The position numbers and the translations under genes are program-made. From a virus, in the IMG/VR virus record IMGVR_UViG_3300024312_000003, positions 1 through 64,000 of that record: a stretch of DNA of 64,000 bases. One strand, 5' to 3'. Below are positions 52,718 through 61,273 of the stretch, in pieces (position 1 is the first letter of the stretch; each line of letters opens with the position of its first letter). The notes below the pieces were generated by a model. That model had not been told where the DNA came from, searched no databases, and was given only the letters and a program-made list of their open reading frames with translations.

Positions 52718-55294
52718 TTATGCTAAACTTCTATAGGTCAAAGCATTTCCTTGTTGAATCCAATATGTTCCATCAAATTTAAATTTGATGGAACCAACCC
52801 CTGAATTTAAACCAGCAGGATCATCATCTTTCTTAAAGATACTATTCCAAATTATTGTTCTTGCGGTGGCTGATTGCCTTATTGTGAATGTTAACTCATC
52901 ACCAGTTTTAGCATATAACGGTGCATTTATTGTAACATCGGCATCCGGGACAAGAACTGTCACATTATCACCAACTAGAACATTATGCGTTACAGAGGTA
53001 GCTCTGTAGTTTCTGTTTTTATAAGATAATCCTTCGACATTCTTTACTCTAACTATAGGTAAAGATGAAGCGTTTGCTTCTATCGGATTATCTACTTGTG
53101 CAAAATCGCAATCACTTACATTTAAATACGTTGCTCTCGGAGGACTATTACTAGCAGCTCCAATCCCAATCACACCTGTTGCACCTGCTGCTTTTCTAAC
53201 AGTTAAATTTTGTACAAAAAGAGTATTGTTAGCAAGTGATATACTACCAGGTGTGGTGACTGTAGCTCCATTTAAAATGAAGTTATTACCGTCTAGGTCC
53301 TTTAAAGTAATTGTGGTCGAATTTACAATTTGACCGATGCTGTAGAAACCATTAGCAGAACCAACACTGAGCACATTACCAGTTATCGATACAAAATCTC
53401 CCTGCTTCCATCCTAAATAAGCACACTCAATTGCTGCAGCAGAAGCAGAAGCAGAAATATTAGAGATCGTTTTAGTCTGCCAAACATTACCGGAGAATGA
53501 GAACCTAACCGCAAAAGCGTTAGTTGCTAATTCTTCAATTAATCCACTTATTGTTGTGTTTTCAGAATTATGTAACGTAATAGCTGCCGTAGTAGACGGC
53601 ATGTTGGTGCAGACCATGTGACAATTTATTAAATTGTCTTTCGATTTCTGTATTGTTGATTCATTAGTAACCCAAACACCACCATTCGCAGGTACATTTG
53701 GTAAACTAAAATTGAGTTTATTAGACTGAGTGTCTATTAAGTAAGCGCCTTCAAATCTCTGAGCTGTTCCTGTGGTGTCGTTTATATCTATTCTACCGTT
53801 GACAGTTATATCACTGGTTCCAATAGAATGTAAGCCGTGTGAATTGATACCGCTGTGAGATAGTTCTAGATGAAGAATACACCCTGTTCCAGAGCCACCA
53901 GTCGGTGAGTTAGGAGTGCTAGGTAAGACACTATATTTACCTCTTGATATCGGCCTTACAGCTTGCACAGCTCCATTGCCGTCAACTTGAGTTACTCTAT
54001 ATACAGCAGGTTCATCAAAAGTACCACCAGCTATAGTTAAATCTTCTCCAACTTTATAACCTGTACCAGCGGAACATCTTATAAGTTTACCAGACGTCCA
54101 AGCAGTAAAAGTAGATCCGTCTAAACCTACATTGCTTCTGAAAGCATTGTCAGATAATTGTAACGTATCTGTTGCCGGGCTTCTAACTTGATAGAAGCCC
54201 ACTAAATTCTGCATACCGTCAGAGGGAATATCAATAAATGACACAACCTCACCGGTTACTAATCCATGTCCCGCAAGACTTACTTGAACTGGATTGGCTG
54301 CAGTGACTGCAGTTGGAGTTCCGATTATTACTCCAGGAACAGCGGAATAAACGCCCTTACCATCGAAACCAGTTTCAATGTTGACATGGGCAGTTATATC
54401 TCTTAAATCATTTACCACACGGTTGTCCGGGGTGGCGTGATTCATGAACGATATTGCACCATTTCTTAGTATTCCAGCTTTTCCAATGATGTGAACTTTA
54501 CCACCATAAACCTTACCAGTCTTGGTATATCCTAATGCTGAGAATGGTTTTGCGGCTGGAGTGTATGCTTTATATCCATTACCTCTGGTAGATATAACTG
54601 TAACGTTTTCTACACTAAAATTCTTCAGACTCTGGTCATCACAATACACACTGGCAGTAACTTGATCATCTCCAGTTGCAACGCCGTCGTCTCCAGATTC
54701 CACATACCCATTGGTTACACGAATATCTTCTCCGTAAAGTATGTGTAGTCCATCTTGAAATACTCTGGTTGCACCTAGTATTTTAAAGTTATTGATGTTT
54801 ATTCTTTTACCGCTGATTCTAGTTGTCCAGTTGAGTGACCATAATCCAGCAATCATAGTTACGTTGTCGATATCGAGATCTTCTGCATTCATGTAATCCA
54901 TGACTGCTAAATAATTCTTGTTATTTGAATCAAGAATTATATTTCTCAAACCCATCTTCCTGGCAGATCCATACCAGCTACCGTTTTTAAGTATCCATTT
55001 AGCTTTTATACACGCTACCTTGTTACTGGTAAACATGCTTTCAGAATAACTCAGATTTGTTACTTTTTTAAGAGTAGAACCATTACCATCCACTATTACA
55101 AACTCTGGATGATTGATACCATCGACGTTATATTCGTGTTCTTTTCTCAATAATGCTGTTAAAGGTCTTCCTAAAGCCAAGGCGTCGGAACTTGTATCGT
55201 TTAAAAATTCCTCAATCCTAGCCGTGTCATTGTATCCAGTACCGGGAGGTCCGATTCTGATGTCTTTTAGTTGATTTAAACTAATTAATGGCAT
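52718..55294 (-). CDS. right-handed beta-helix tailspike, putative depolymerase, 858 aa
   Basis: Start ATG 55294, ribosome-binding site GGAGAATAAA. Residues about 60-270 are a pectate-lyase-like beta-helix: repeated short strands with DGLHILYGEDIRVTNGYVES (about 178-197) and GDDGVATGDD, the usual DGxHI...SGDD pattern of polysaccharide-degrading or -binding spikes. Middle and C-terminal beta regions follow (about 310-760), ending in a jelly-roll-like section with LTFTIRQSATARTIIWNS. It probably degrades capsule or O-antigen during adsorption. It is far from the fibre locus, which suggests independent acquisition. Confidence 0.75.
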   Translation of the reverse strand: MPLISLNQLKDIRIGPPGTGYNDTARIEEFLNDTSSDALALGRPLTALLRKEHEYNVDGINHPEFVIVDGNGSTLKKVTNLSYSESMFTSNKVACIKAKWILKNGSWYGSARKMGLRNIILDSNNKNYLAVMDYMNAEDLDIDNVTMIAGLWSLNWTTRISGKRININNFKILGATRVFQDGLHILYGEDIRVTNGYVESGDDGVATGDDQVTASVYCDDQSLKNFSVENVTVISTRGNGYKAYTPAAKPFSALGYTKTGKVYGGKVHIIGKAGILRNGAISFMNHATPDNRVVNDLRDITAHVNIETGFDGKGVYSAVPGVIIGTPTAVTAANPVQVSLAGHGLVTGEVVSFIDIPSDGMQNLVGFYQVRSPATDTLQLSDNAFRSNVGLDGSTFTAWTSGKLIRCSAGTGYKVGEDLTIAGGTFDEPAVYRVTQVDGNGAVQAVRPISRGKYSVLPSTPNSPTGGSGTGCILHLELSHSGINSHGLHSIGTSDITVNGRIDINDTTGTAQRFEGAYLIDTQSNKLNFSLPNVPANGGVWVTNESTIQKSKDNLINCHMVCTNMPSTTAAITLHNSENTTISGLIEELATNAFAVRFSFSGNVWQTKTISNISASASAAAIECAYLGWKQGDFVSITGNVLSVGSANGFYSIGQIVNSTTITLKDLDGNNFILNGATVTTPGSISLANNTLFVQNLTVRKAAGATGVIGIGAASNSPPRATYLNVSDCDFAQVDNPIEANASSLPIVRVKNVEGLSYKNRNYRATSVTHNVLVGDNVTVLVPDADVTINAPLYAKTGDELTFTIRQSATARTIIWNSIFKKDDDPAGLNSGVGSIKFKFDGTYWIQQGNALTYRSLA

Positions 55295-55396
55295 TTTATT
55301 CTCCGAGAATTGAGAGCTAGTACGTTTTAGTACTACAATCTTCCCTGGTGTGTATTTAATTACAAACTTATGATATTGCCTAGCTCATACAGTACG

Positions 55397-55433
55397 GCAT
55401 AAAAACGAAAGGATTAACCTTTCGTTTTTATGC
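55397..55433 (-). terminator. hairpin terminator, GCATAAAA-type
   Basis: Stem of 16 perfect pairs (GCATAAAAACGAAAGG with its complement), loop ATTAA. It keeps the GGCATAAA edge but has an AT-richer stem. It ends transcripts from the gene ending at 55456, just upstream of the tailspike unit. Confidence 0.8.
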
Positions 55434-55455
55434 ATTTAACGTGATGTGTTAAATA

Positions 55456-56058
55456 TTAATTCCAAGTTAGAAATTGAATATACTCGCCAACAGCATGATC
55501 TTTTACTTGGTTTAGAAGAATACTTAAATCCATTCCTTGTTTAAGATATTCGCCTTCTTTGGTATACAATTTATAAGCTGTAAAACTTGGATAAATGTAT
55601 ATCTTTAATAAATAAGCTACCTCACCATATATTTCCAAAGTTCTATTAAATATATTGAGCCTGGATATGTCCGGTTGATTGGTGAACTTTACAGATACCG
55701 ATTTATCGTAGAAAATCTTAAATAGGATTTTAAGATAATTATTGATGACTGAATTAGAAATCAATTCATGATAAACTTCAGTTCTACCTGTTACTTCGTT
55801 GGTTCTGTATGGATATGTGTATCTTTGATTTGTAAGTATGATCGCTAGTATTTTTGCAATCGTGCTTGGAACCCTAACACTATTCCAGTAAAAGTTATCA
55901 TAATGTTTTCTATTAATCGGAGTTTCATTAAATAGCATATTGTAATTCTCATGTATGCTAATTATATCAACACTAAACTTTTGTTTAATTTCTTCAGAGT
56001 GTAATAGTAGAAATGTATTTTCTGAAGTTTTTAAAATACTTGACAGTGTACCATCCAT
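55456..56058 (-). CDS. hypothetical protein, 200 aa
   Basis: Start ATG 56058. Tyr/Asn/Ile-rich (SIHENYNMLFNETPINRKHY; IAKILAIILTNQRYTYPY), mostly alpha/beta. No membrane segment or motif recognised. It is isolated by hairpins on both sides (55397 and 56099), so it is a single-gene unit. Confidence 0.55.
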   Translation of the reverse strand: MDGTLSSILKTSENTFLLLHSEEIKQKFSVDIISIHENYNMLFNETPINRKHYDNFYWNSVRVPSTIAKILAIILTNQRYTYPYRTNEVTGRTEVYHELISNSVINNYLKILFKIFYDKSVSVKFTNQPDISRLNIFNRTLEIYGEVAYLLKIYIYPSFTAYKLYTKEGEYLKQGMDLSILLNQVKDHAVGEYIQFLTWN

Positions 56059-56098
56059 GATTTTACCTTTTTAAGCAAAAAAAAAATAACATAGAGCT

Positions 56099-56130
56099 TT
56101 TAGAGAGTAGGCATTAGCCTACTCTCTAAA
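56099..56130 (-). terminator. hairpin terminator
   Basis: Perfect stem with TTTAGAGAGTAGGC-type arms and loop ATTA, just after the stop at 56134 on the minus strand. A run of nine As lies left of it (56073-56086), giving a minus-strand U tract. Confidence 0.8.
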
Positions 56131-56133
56131 GTA

Positions 56134-56736
56134 TCAAGGACGTGAATTTGCTTGGAACTCACGCAACTCAGCTGTACGAACATCTTCCAAATACTGATGA
56201 TACTTGGAGATGAAGCCGCGACTCACCAGTTTGCCGTACAAAACATCGTGCCCGTGATATTCGTGATTTTTGGTGCCGGTACTTTCATTTGGATTGTAAT
56301 CCATGTCATTACCGGCATGCCGCATGATCAGGCTCCAAATTTGCTCACCAGTCAGTTGTTCAGCCAATCGCATGCGTTGCATGGTGAAAGGGTAAACGGG
56401 TGCCATACACAAAACCTCAGTGTCGGTGAGGTAATTGTAGATCACCGGGGTCGGAATTTCAGCTCGTGATACCATTTCGTATCGAACAACAAAACCAACG
56501 ACTGGACTGGAATTGTTATTACCAAAAGCAATAACTGGCCGCCCAATCATCATCTCCATCTCAATGTTTTGATGACGAATTTTATTTTCTTCCGCCGCTT
56601 TCTCAATTTGTAGAGCTTTCCTGGTCATGATTGAATTGCTCAATCGAGCCATCTTCTTCGGGAAGAAAGCATACAGCATTTCAATCAGCAGTCCGTTTTG
56701 ACCACTGGCTTCTTTGATGATTTGTTCATTTGTCAT
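56134..56736 (-). CDS. hypothetical protein, 200 aa
   Basis: Start ATG 56736 with ribosome-binding site AAGGAAA. The N-terminal 60 residues are helical and basic; the middle has RPVIAFGNNNSSPVVGFVVRYEMVSR and PTPVIYNYLTDTEVLCMAPVYPF, and the C-terminus is helical and ends in a basic tail. No family recognised. It is the last gene of the minus-strand early-type block, ended by the hairpin at 56099. Confidence 0.6.
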   Translation of the reverse strand: MTNEQIIKEASGQNGLLIEMLYAFFPKKMARLSNSIMTRKALQIEKAAEENKIRHQNIEMEMMIGRPVIAFGNNNSSPVVGFVVRYEMVSRAEIPTPVIYNYLTDTEVLCMAPVYPFTMQRMRLAEQLTGEQIWSLIMRHAGNDMDYNPNESTGTKNHEYHGHDVLYGKLVSRGFISKYHQYLEDVRTAELREFQANSRP

Positions 56737-56784
56737 GTTGTTTCCTTGTGTATTCTTAAGATTGTGCTTGCTTGTAAAAAACTA

Positions 56785-57066
56785 TCAGTGAAGAATTATT
56801 TTTGGGGGAGCTTTCCGATTGTGGAAAACCTGCATAGAGCCGTCTGAAAATACCAACACTGCAGTCGGACTGGTCATTGTATTCAAGATATTGGTAAATT
56901 GCTCTTTATATTCCCATTTCAAAATCTTGACAAAATCACAATTAATAGCGTTTCCAGAGACCATGTGTTCGACGTATTGTTCCTCAGTCAAATCACACTT
57001 GTAAATCGCGACGTCGTCTGGACGGTTGAACGTTGGTTCTTTATCAACAGTGATGGTAATTGCCAT
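56785..57066 (-). CDS. hypothetical protein, 93 aa
   Basis: Start ATG 57066. Small, mixed alpha/beta (MAITITVDKEPTFNRPDDVA; TNILNTMTSPTAVLVFSDGS), soluble. Two bases separate it from the next gene. No motif recognised. Confidence 0.6.
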   Translation of the reverse strand: MAITITVDKEPTFNRPDDVAIYKCDLTEEQYVEHMVSGNAINCDFVKILKWEYKEQFTNILNTMTSPTAVLVFSDGSMQVFHNRKAPPKIILH

Positions 57067-57068
57067 AC

Positions 57069-57329
57069 TTAACTCACTAAATGCTGAATGTTGATTATTT
57101 CGTAATTATTCTTCTGGCATTGAAAGTTCTTCAATTCAATACCTTTTAGCGACTCAATTGTCTTTTGCGCTATTTCAATTGTGGTGAAGAATACTCCTTC
57201 AATTGTGGAGCCAATATCAGATTTACTCACCTTTCTAAAACAAGCTTCTGTCTTGTTATTAGAATTCATGATTAAACCAGCATAGACGAGGAATTCATCC
57301 TCGTCTTTTATGCCGATAAAATAAATCAT
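57069..57329 (-). CDS. hypothetical protein, 86 aa
   Basis: Start ATG 57329, overlapping the previous stop (57326) by 4 bases. Contains IGSTIEGVFFTTIEIAQKTI, an alpha/beta small protein with one cysteine pair. Co-translated with its neighbours in a run of tiny genes. No family recognised. Confidence 0.6.
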   Translation of the reverse strand: MIYFIGIKDEDEFLVYAGLIMNSNNKTEACFRKVSKSDIGSTIEGVFFTTIEIAQKTIESLKGIELKNFQCQKNNYEIINIQHLVS

Positions 57330-57592
57330 AGATGGTATTTAGGGTGAGCCAGCGCTCGTCCGACCCAAATCTCATCGGCTTCACCAACGCCGACTCCCAG
57401 ACCTTTGGATTCACCAAATACCTGGACACCTTCGGCGGTTTGCGTGAAATAACCAGCCCCAGTAATTGTTCCAGGAATGAAACAGTGTTTGATTGCATCG
57501 TGAGGAACCACTTCTGGAATCAAAATGGCACCATCAACGATGACTGTGCCTGCGATGATTTCGCCAGTCACGTATTTTCCTTTTTCGTACAT
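57326..57592 (-). CDS. hypothetical protein, 88 aa
   Basis: Start chosen at ATG 57592 (MYEKGKYVTG) with the strong ribosome-binding site AAGGAGA; a longer frame to 57724 has none. Gly/Val-rich beta strands (TGEIIAGTVIVDGAILIPEV; AGYFTQTAEGVQVFGESKGL) suggest a compact beta-fold, reminiscent of left-handed beta-helix or small-barrel proteins. Unknown function. Confidence 0.6.
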   Translation of the reverse strand: MYEKGKYVTGEIIAGTVIVDGAILIPEVVPHDAIKHCFIPGTITGAGYFTQTAEGVQVFGESKGLGVGVGEADEIWVGRALAHPKYHL

Positions 57593-57593
57593 T

Positions 57594-58121
57594 TTATTCT
57601 CCTTGATAAACAATGAATGATTGATTTTTTGCTTTGGAGATTTCTTTCCAAAGCATTTCAGGAACAGTGATGTCGTTGAAAGCAGGAATGAATGAAGGCA
57701 TGAAACCGCTTGACTTGTTAACAAGGGTCGACTTCAGAATCCACCTCTTAGAAGAATCAACTCCAGGCATTTGAGAAGGATACCACCAATCCATGATTGA
57801 CGGATTGATATTACTCTCATCAATGAACTTTTGCCGTATGACTCCAAATGAAATCATATCCTGACATGACTTGATCATCATCTCAAACAACATCTCTTGC
57901 ATGCTGTCTTTCTGAATTTTCAACCATCCGTTGAAAACAAAGTAAACGCTTGCTTTGAGGTTATCGAACAAAAGCTCATCCAAAGGCTTGTTGTCAAGTT
58001 CCTTTTGTGCGTTGATTTCAATCTCACATTTCAACAGTGAGACCCCAACTTTATTCATGACTTCGTTACCAAGCATTTTTTCAAATGCATTGTCGAAGTT
58101 CTCGCAAGTGTAAATGCTCAT
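57594..58121 (-). CDS. hypothetical protein, 175 aa
   Basis: Start chosen at ATG 58121 (MSIYTCENFD), which overlaps the stop of the Cys-cluster gene as ATGA, so translation is coupled. Mostly helical, Met-rich (KDSMQEMLFEMMIKSCQDMI), with a conserved-looking end, PAFNDITVPEMLWKEISKAK. A partner role to the upstream Cys-cluster protein is possible. No domain recognised. Confidence 0.6.
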   Translation of the reverse strand: MSIYTCENFDNAFEKMLGNEVMNKVGVSLLKCEIEINAQKELDNKPLDELLFDNLKASVYFVFNGWLKIQKDSMQEMLFEMMIKSCQDMISFGVIRQKFIDESNINPSIMDWWYPSQMPGVDSSKRWILKSTLVNKSSGFMPSFIPAFNDITVPEMLWKEISKAKNQSFIVYQGE

Positions 58122-58636
58122 TTGATTTTCATTGCGTGAATATCCCAACGATGATCGTAGAGGTCGTTGAGAAATTGTTGATGTGGCAACCAAGCTTCGT
58201 ACAACTTCTCATCCAAATTCACATTCGGATCATAATGACACTTACCGCCTTCGACAGGGATGAGTTGTTGACAGACATATGGACGTTCATCGAAACGCAA
58301 TGAACACCCAGTTTCTGTCAAATTGACACATTGACCAAAGTTATCCCCTCTGGATGTTTTGGTGCTCCATTGCTTACTGATTGATGTCGTCGGTTGCAAA
58401 ACCAAAAACGAGTAATCGGGAGCTACGAGAGTATCGCTATCAGGGTAGATATCGATCTGATTGATGACAACCAAACCATCATCCATCATCTTATCGATGA
58501 TTTCAAACTGATTAGTTTGCCCTTTGAGAATTTGGTTTGGCATGAATGAGCCGGGACTGCTCTTGCAGCACTGACCTCCGCAAGGTGTGCAGATGTCTTT
58601 GTTCTCGTTTTGAATTGGAATGACTTTTTGATTCAT
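58118..58636 (-). CDS. YkgJ-like zinc/iron-chelating Cys-cluster protein, 172 aa
   Basis: Start ATG 58636, ribosome-binding site AAGG. An N-terminal CTPCGGQCCKSSPGSFMP cluster (C16, C19, C23, C24) and a second group, CVNLTETGCSLRFDERPYVCQ and GKC, match the YkgJ/CxxCxxxCC family (PF03692), which binds Zn or Fe-S. In bacteria and phages it accompanies modification or redox proteins, but its function is undetermined. It is translationally coupled to the next gene by ATGA, and a longer gene overlaps its first 125 bases. Confidence 0.75.
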   Translation of the reverse strand: MNQKVIPIQNENKDICTPCGGQCCKSSPGSFMPNQILKGQTNQFEIIDKMMDDGLVVINQIDIYPDSDTLVAPDYSFLVLQPTTSISKQWSTKTSRGDNFGQCVNLTETGCSLRFDERPYVCQQLIPVEGGKCHYDPNVNLDEKLYEAWLPHQQFLNDLYDHRWDIHAMKIK

Positions 58637-58895
58637 GACTTGGACCTTTTCGCCTTACACTAGCGTACTTTTTCCATTCTCCAGAATACATCATTTTTTC
58701 ACACAGACCCTTAGCGGCTGAGAGCTTATGCCTCGGCATGTAAGTGGTTTGGTCTGTTATGATTTCTAGTTGGTTGACTAGATAGATGTTGTATCCTTTA
58801 TTTTGTTTGTAGTTTGGATCGATTAGGAACATCCACTCCTTATCCAGGAGCAGATATTCCCAGCCATACTTATCGACTTGCCAATAACCAAACAT
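58512..58895 (-). CDS. hypothetical protein, 127 aa, overlapping start of Cys-cluster gene
   Basis: Start ATG 58895, two bases after the stop of the helix-turn-helix gene. Residues 1-85 look like a normal globular protein (YWQVDKYGWEYLLLDKEWMF; IYLVNQLEIITDQTTYM); residues 86-127 overlap the Cys-cluster gene for 125 bases and are basic, Ser/His-rich low-complexity sequence that may simply be read-through without a function. The overlap is longer than usual for this genome. Confidence 0.55.
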   Translation of the reverse strand: MFGYWQVDKYGWEYLLLDKEWMFLIDPNYKQNKGYNIYLVNQLEIITDQTTYMPRHKLSAAKGLCEKMMYSGEWKKYASVRRKGPSHESKSHSNSKREQRHLHTLRRSVLQEQSRLIHAKPNSQRAN

Positions 58896-58897
58896 TT

Positions 58898-59533
58898 TTA
58901 TTTTGTCTTAACTTTTGCAATAGAAGTATAGACACCTTCTTTAGCCTTTTGCATCTCTGGATTTTCCAGAGATTTCTCATAGTAGTGTTTGTTTACCAAC
59001 CAAATGGACTCACCTGTTGGGAATTTCACTTTTCGCAACATAGTAAGTTTATGACGATATTTACAGTCATATTGGTAATATTGCTCCAACAAGACACTAC
59101 CATCGTCAAATACTTCAGATTCACCATTCAGACGAGTACGCCAATGTCCTGAATTTGTTTTTTGTTCGATATTGAACAAAGCCAATTCTTCAGAAATAGG
59201 AATGAATTGAAGTACAATGGTGAAACCAAATCTGTTGATGTGTTCCAAATCATAATCTGGACGAATTTTCAGAAGTTCCAAATTCAAGGCAATCATTTCT
59301 TGATAGATGTCTCGAACCCTGGACGTTGAAATGCTGTATTGTTCAGCCAAGTCTTTGACTTTTGCATTGTGATTATAGATTTTATCCATGATCACTTTGT
59401 TTCTTGCAGGAATTCGATTGATCTTTTCGAACAATCGGATATAGGCTTCATGTTGCCAAATTTGTCTGTTGTGGTAATCGATTTCCTCAACAGCTGCGGA
59501 ATTAGTGTTAACAAATCGGACAGAGTTAGTCAT
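58898..59533 (-). CDS. putative helix-turn-helix regulator, 211 aa
   Basis: Start ATG 59533. Residues about 46-80 (KVIMDKIYNHNAKVKDLAEQ, then YSISTSRVRDIYQEMIAL) form a sigma-region-4-like helix-turn-helix: a helix, a turn, and a recognition helix with SRVRDIY. The C-terminal part is alpha/beta (FTIVLQFIPISEELALF). It could regulate phage or host transcription. It is placed directly downstream of the DHH gene (2 bases). Confidence 0.6.
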   Translation of the reverse strand: MTNSVRFVNTNSAAVEEIDYHNRQIWQHEAYIRLFEKINRIPARNKVIMDKIYNHNAKVKDLAEQYSISTSRVRDIYQEMIALNLELLKIRPDYDLEHINRFGFTIVLQFIPISEELALFNIEQKTNSGHWRTRLNGESEVFDDGSVLLEQYYQYDCKYRHKLTMLRKVKFPTGESIWLVNKHYYEKSLENPEMQKAKEGVYTSIAKVKTK

Positions 59534-59535
59534 GA

Positions 59536-60393
59536 TTATTTCTTTCTGTACTTTTCAATAGGTTGAGCATTTGCATAAATGTCTTTTAGGATGGCTGCGC
59601 CTTCATCAATTCTAACAGACATTCCGCTGGCAAATTTATGACCACCACCGTTAATAGTTTTATGTTTAACGGCGTGATTAGAAACATCAAAGCTGTTGCT
59701 TCTAAGAGAAAAGACCATATGTCCTTCGCTTGTTACGAAGTACATGGCTGCGAAATCAATCGCGTAATCCGTGTATAGTTTCTCTCCGACTTCAGAGAAA
59801 AGTCCAGTCACGTTAACAACCGCACACAAAGCACCATCCCATTCGCCAACTACTGCTTTTGAAACAAACGAATCGACTACCGCAGATTCGTATTTCATCA
59901 AGTAAGGCGCTTCTGTCAATAGTTCACTGGTATCGTGAAGATGTTTCTCATATTCGCGAAAATCTTTAATTCCTTTTAGAACTGAAGTTACTTTTCTAGT
60001 ATCTTCAATTTTGAATTTCCACAAATCTCGATCCTGAATGATTTTTATCAGCTCAGGCGGTTGTTGGTCTTTGTGAAAATATTCCCAAGCCAACATGGCT
60101 CCAGATTTATCCATGTCGAATTGTGCAAAAGGTAACCCGCTTAGCTGATCCATTGCTGTTTTATGATGATCCAAAACAATCAAAGAATTCGATCGATCAT
60201 TTAGAGAAATCAGAGTTTCTTTTGGATATGAAAAATCCAGAATGAAAATGTTTGACCCAGACTCGATTTCCGGCAATGGTTTGTTGTAATTGACAGGAAT
60301 ATAAATTGCATTTTCCCTGAATTTCAGAAACGCAGCCAAAGCCGCTCCGCTACCATCGGTACAGTTTTCATGGAACAAGACGATATTTTTCAT
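59536..60393 (-). CDS. DHH-family phosphoesterase (NrnA/oligoribonuclease-like), 285 aa
   Basis: Start ATG 60393 with ribosome-binding site AAAGGA. Motifs in order: H8 and D13 in FHENCTDGSG, D53 in ILDFSYP, DHH motif D75-H76-H77 in VLDHHK, D near 122 in QDRDLWKF, and the DHHA1 motif GGGHKFASG near 247-256. This is the complete set for an Mn-dependent DHH phosphoesterase of the NrnA/pAp-phosphatase/GdpP group, which cleaves short RNA, pAp or cyclic dinucleotides. It is adjacent to an ADP-ribosyltransferase-like gene. Its likely role is salvage of short RNAs, or removal of a nucleotide signal; the substrate is unknown. Confidence 0.85.
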   Translation of the reverse strand: MKNIVLFHENCTDGSGAALAAFLKFRENAIYIPVNYNKPLPEIESGSNIFILDFSYPKETLISLNDRSNSLIVLDHHKTAMDQLSGLPFAQFDMDKSGAMLAWEYFHKDQQPPELIKIIQDRDLWKFKIEDTRKVTSVLKGIKDFREYEKHLHDTSELLTEAPYLMKYESAVVDSFVSKAVVGEWDGALCAVVNVTGLFSEVGEKLYTDYAIDFAAMYFVTSEGHMVFSLRSNSFDVSNHAVKHKTINGGGHKFASGMSVRIDEGAAILKDIYANAQPIEKYRKK

Positions 60394-60406
60394 GATTTAG
60401 TTTCCT

Positions 60407-61273
60407 TTACTTATAACGTTTGACTTTGTGATCGTTAACGAAATCTTCATCCCAAACACAGAAAGCGCGATGCCGAATGTTGCTATTGGTAATCATACCG
60501 CCAGGATACTCCAGTCCACGATAACCGTATTCTTCCAACATCACGCGAATGCGTTGATAATTGAGTTTTCGATAAGGGAAGTGATGATGCTTCACCACTC
60601 GAAGGAAATCATCAAATTTCTCAATTTGAATAACTTTACGACGTTCATCGTGTACCCAGCTTCGAACCACAGACCCTGTTACTGGATCGCGTCGAGCCAC
60701 CAGTCTCGAATTTTCACGAATGGTGACTTCAATCTTGTCAGCAACACACCCCCAATCAAAGAACATTTTCAAATATTCTTCAGGAGTGGTACGGTCGAGC
60801 ATCAACATCGAGTCGTTGAACAATCTTTCAGGGAAATTGAATTCGCTGATGTACCCGACTTGTTTGGGTTTCTCTTTGTGATACGTGTAGTTGCAAGAAA
60901 GTGGTTGAGCTTTATCGAACAATGTGGATCGATCGATCTTAACCTCAATGAAACCTTCCTCAATCTTGTCAAGGAATTGATAGTGATCGAAGCTGGTAGC
61001 TTCTTCAATCTTTTTCTTCAAAACTTCAGTCACGTATCGACCGTACGCGATTTCTTGAGCGTGTTGTTTGGTTGCAGCTCTTCCTTGAAACAAGACCACT
61101 TTGGAGTCACGAGAATATCGCTCATAGTGACCTTTGGTACGATAAGTTTCAGCCACATTCTTCTTGGTGGTCAGATAAATACCTTGACCAACCAAACAAC
61201 GTTTGTTTGTTTTGTTGAAGTCGAATTCTTTGATTTTTTCAGCGTCACCGCGATAGAGTGTGATCGTGCTCAT
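60407..61273 (-). CDS. ADP-ribosyltransferase-fold protein (ART-PolyVal-like), 288 aa
   Basis: Start ATG 61273. Residues 6-10 (LYRGD), 29-45 (GQGIYLTTKKNVAETYR) and 248-278 (YGYRGLEYPGG, RHRAFCVWDEDF) follow the ART layout of (R/H)-(Y/S)-E: R8 in the first strand, the GIYLTT turn with Y33 in the second, and the final GYxGxE (E255) followed by the FCVWDxDxV end typical of ART-PolyVal proteins. A long insert (about 60-245) carries the rest. ARTs use NAD to modify proteins, RNA or DNA. The first bases overlap the kinase-like gene by 29 bases, and the DHH gene follows, which suggests a nucleotide-handling cluster. Activity and target are inference. Confidence 0.65.
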   Translation of the reverse strand: MSTITLYRGDAEKIKEFDFNKTNKRCLVGQGIYLTTKKNVAETYRTKGHYERYSRDSKVVLFQGRAATKQHAQEIAYGRYVTEVLKKKIEEATSFDHYQFLDKIEEGFIEVKIDRSTLFDKAQPLSCNYTYHKEKPKQVGYISEFNFPERLFNDSMLMLDRTTPEEYLKMFFDWGCVADKIEVTIRENSRLVARRDPVTGSVVRSWVHDERRKVIQIEKFDDFLRVVKHHHFPYRKLNYQRIRVMLEEYGYRGLEYPGGMITNSNIRHRAFCVWDEDFVNDHKVKRYK

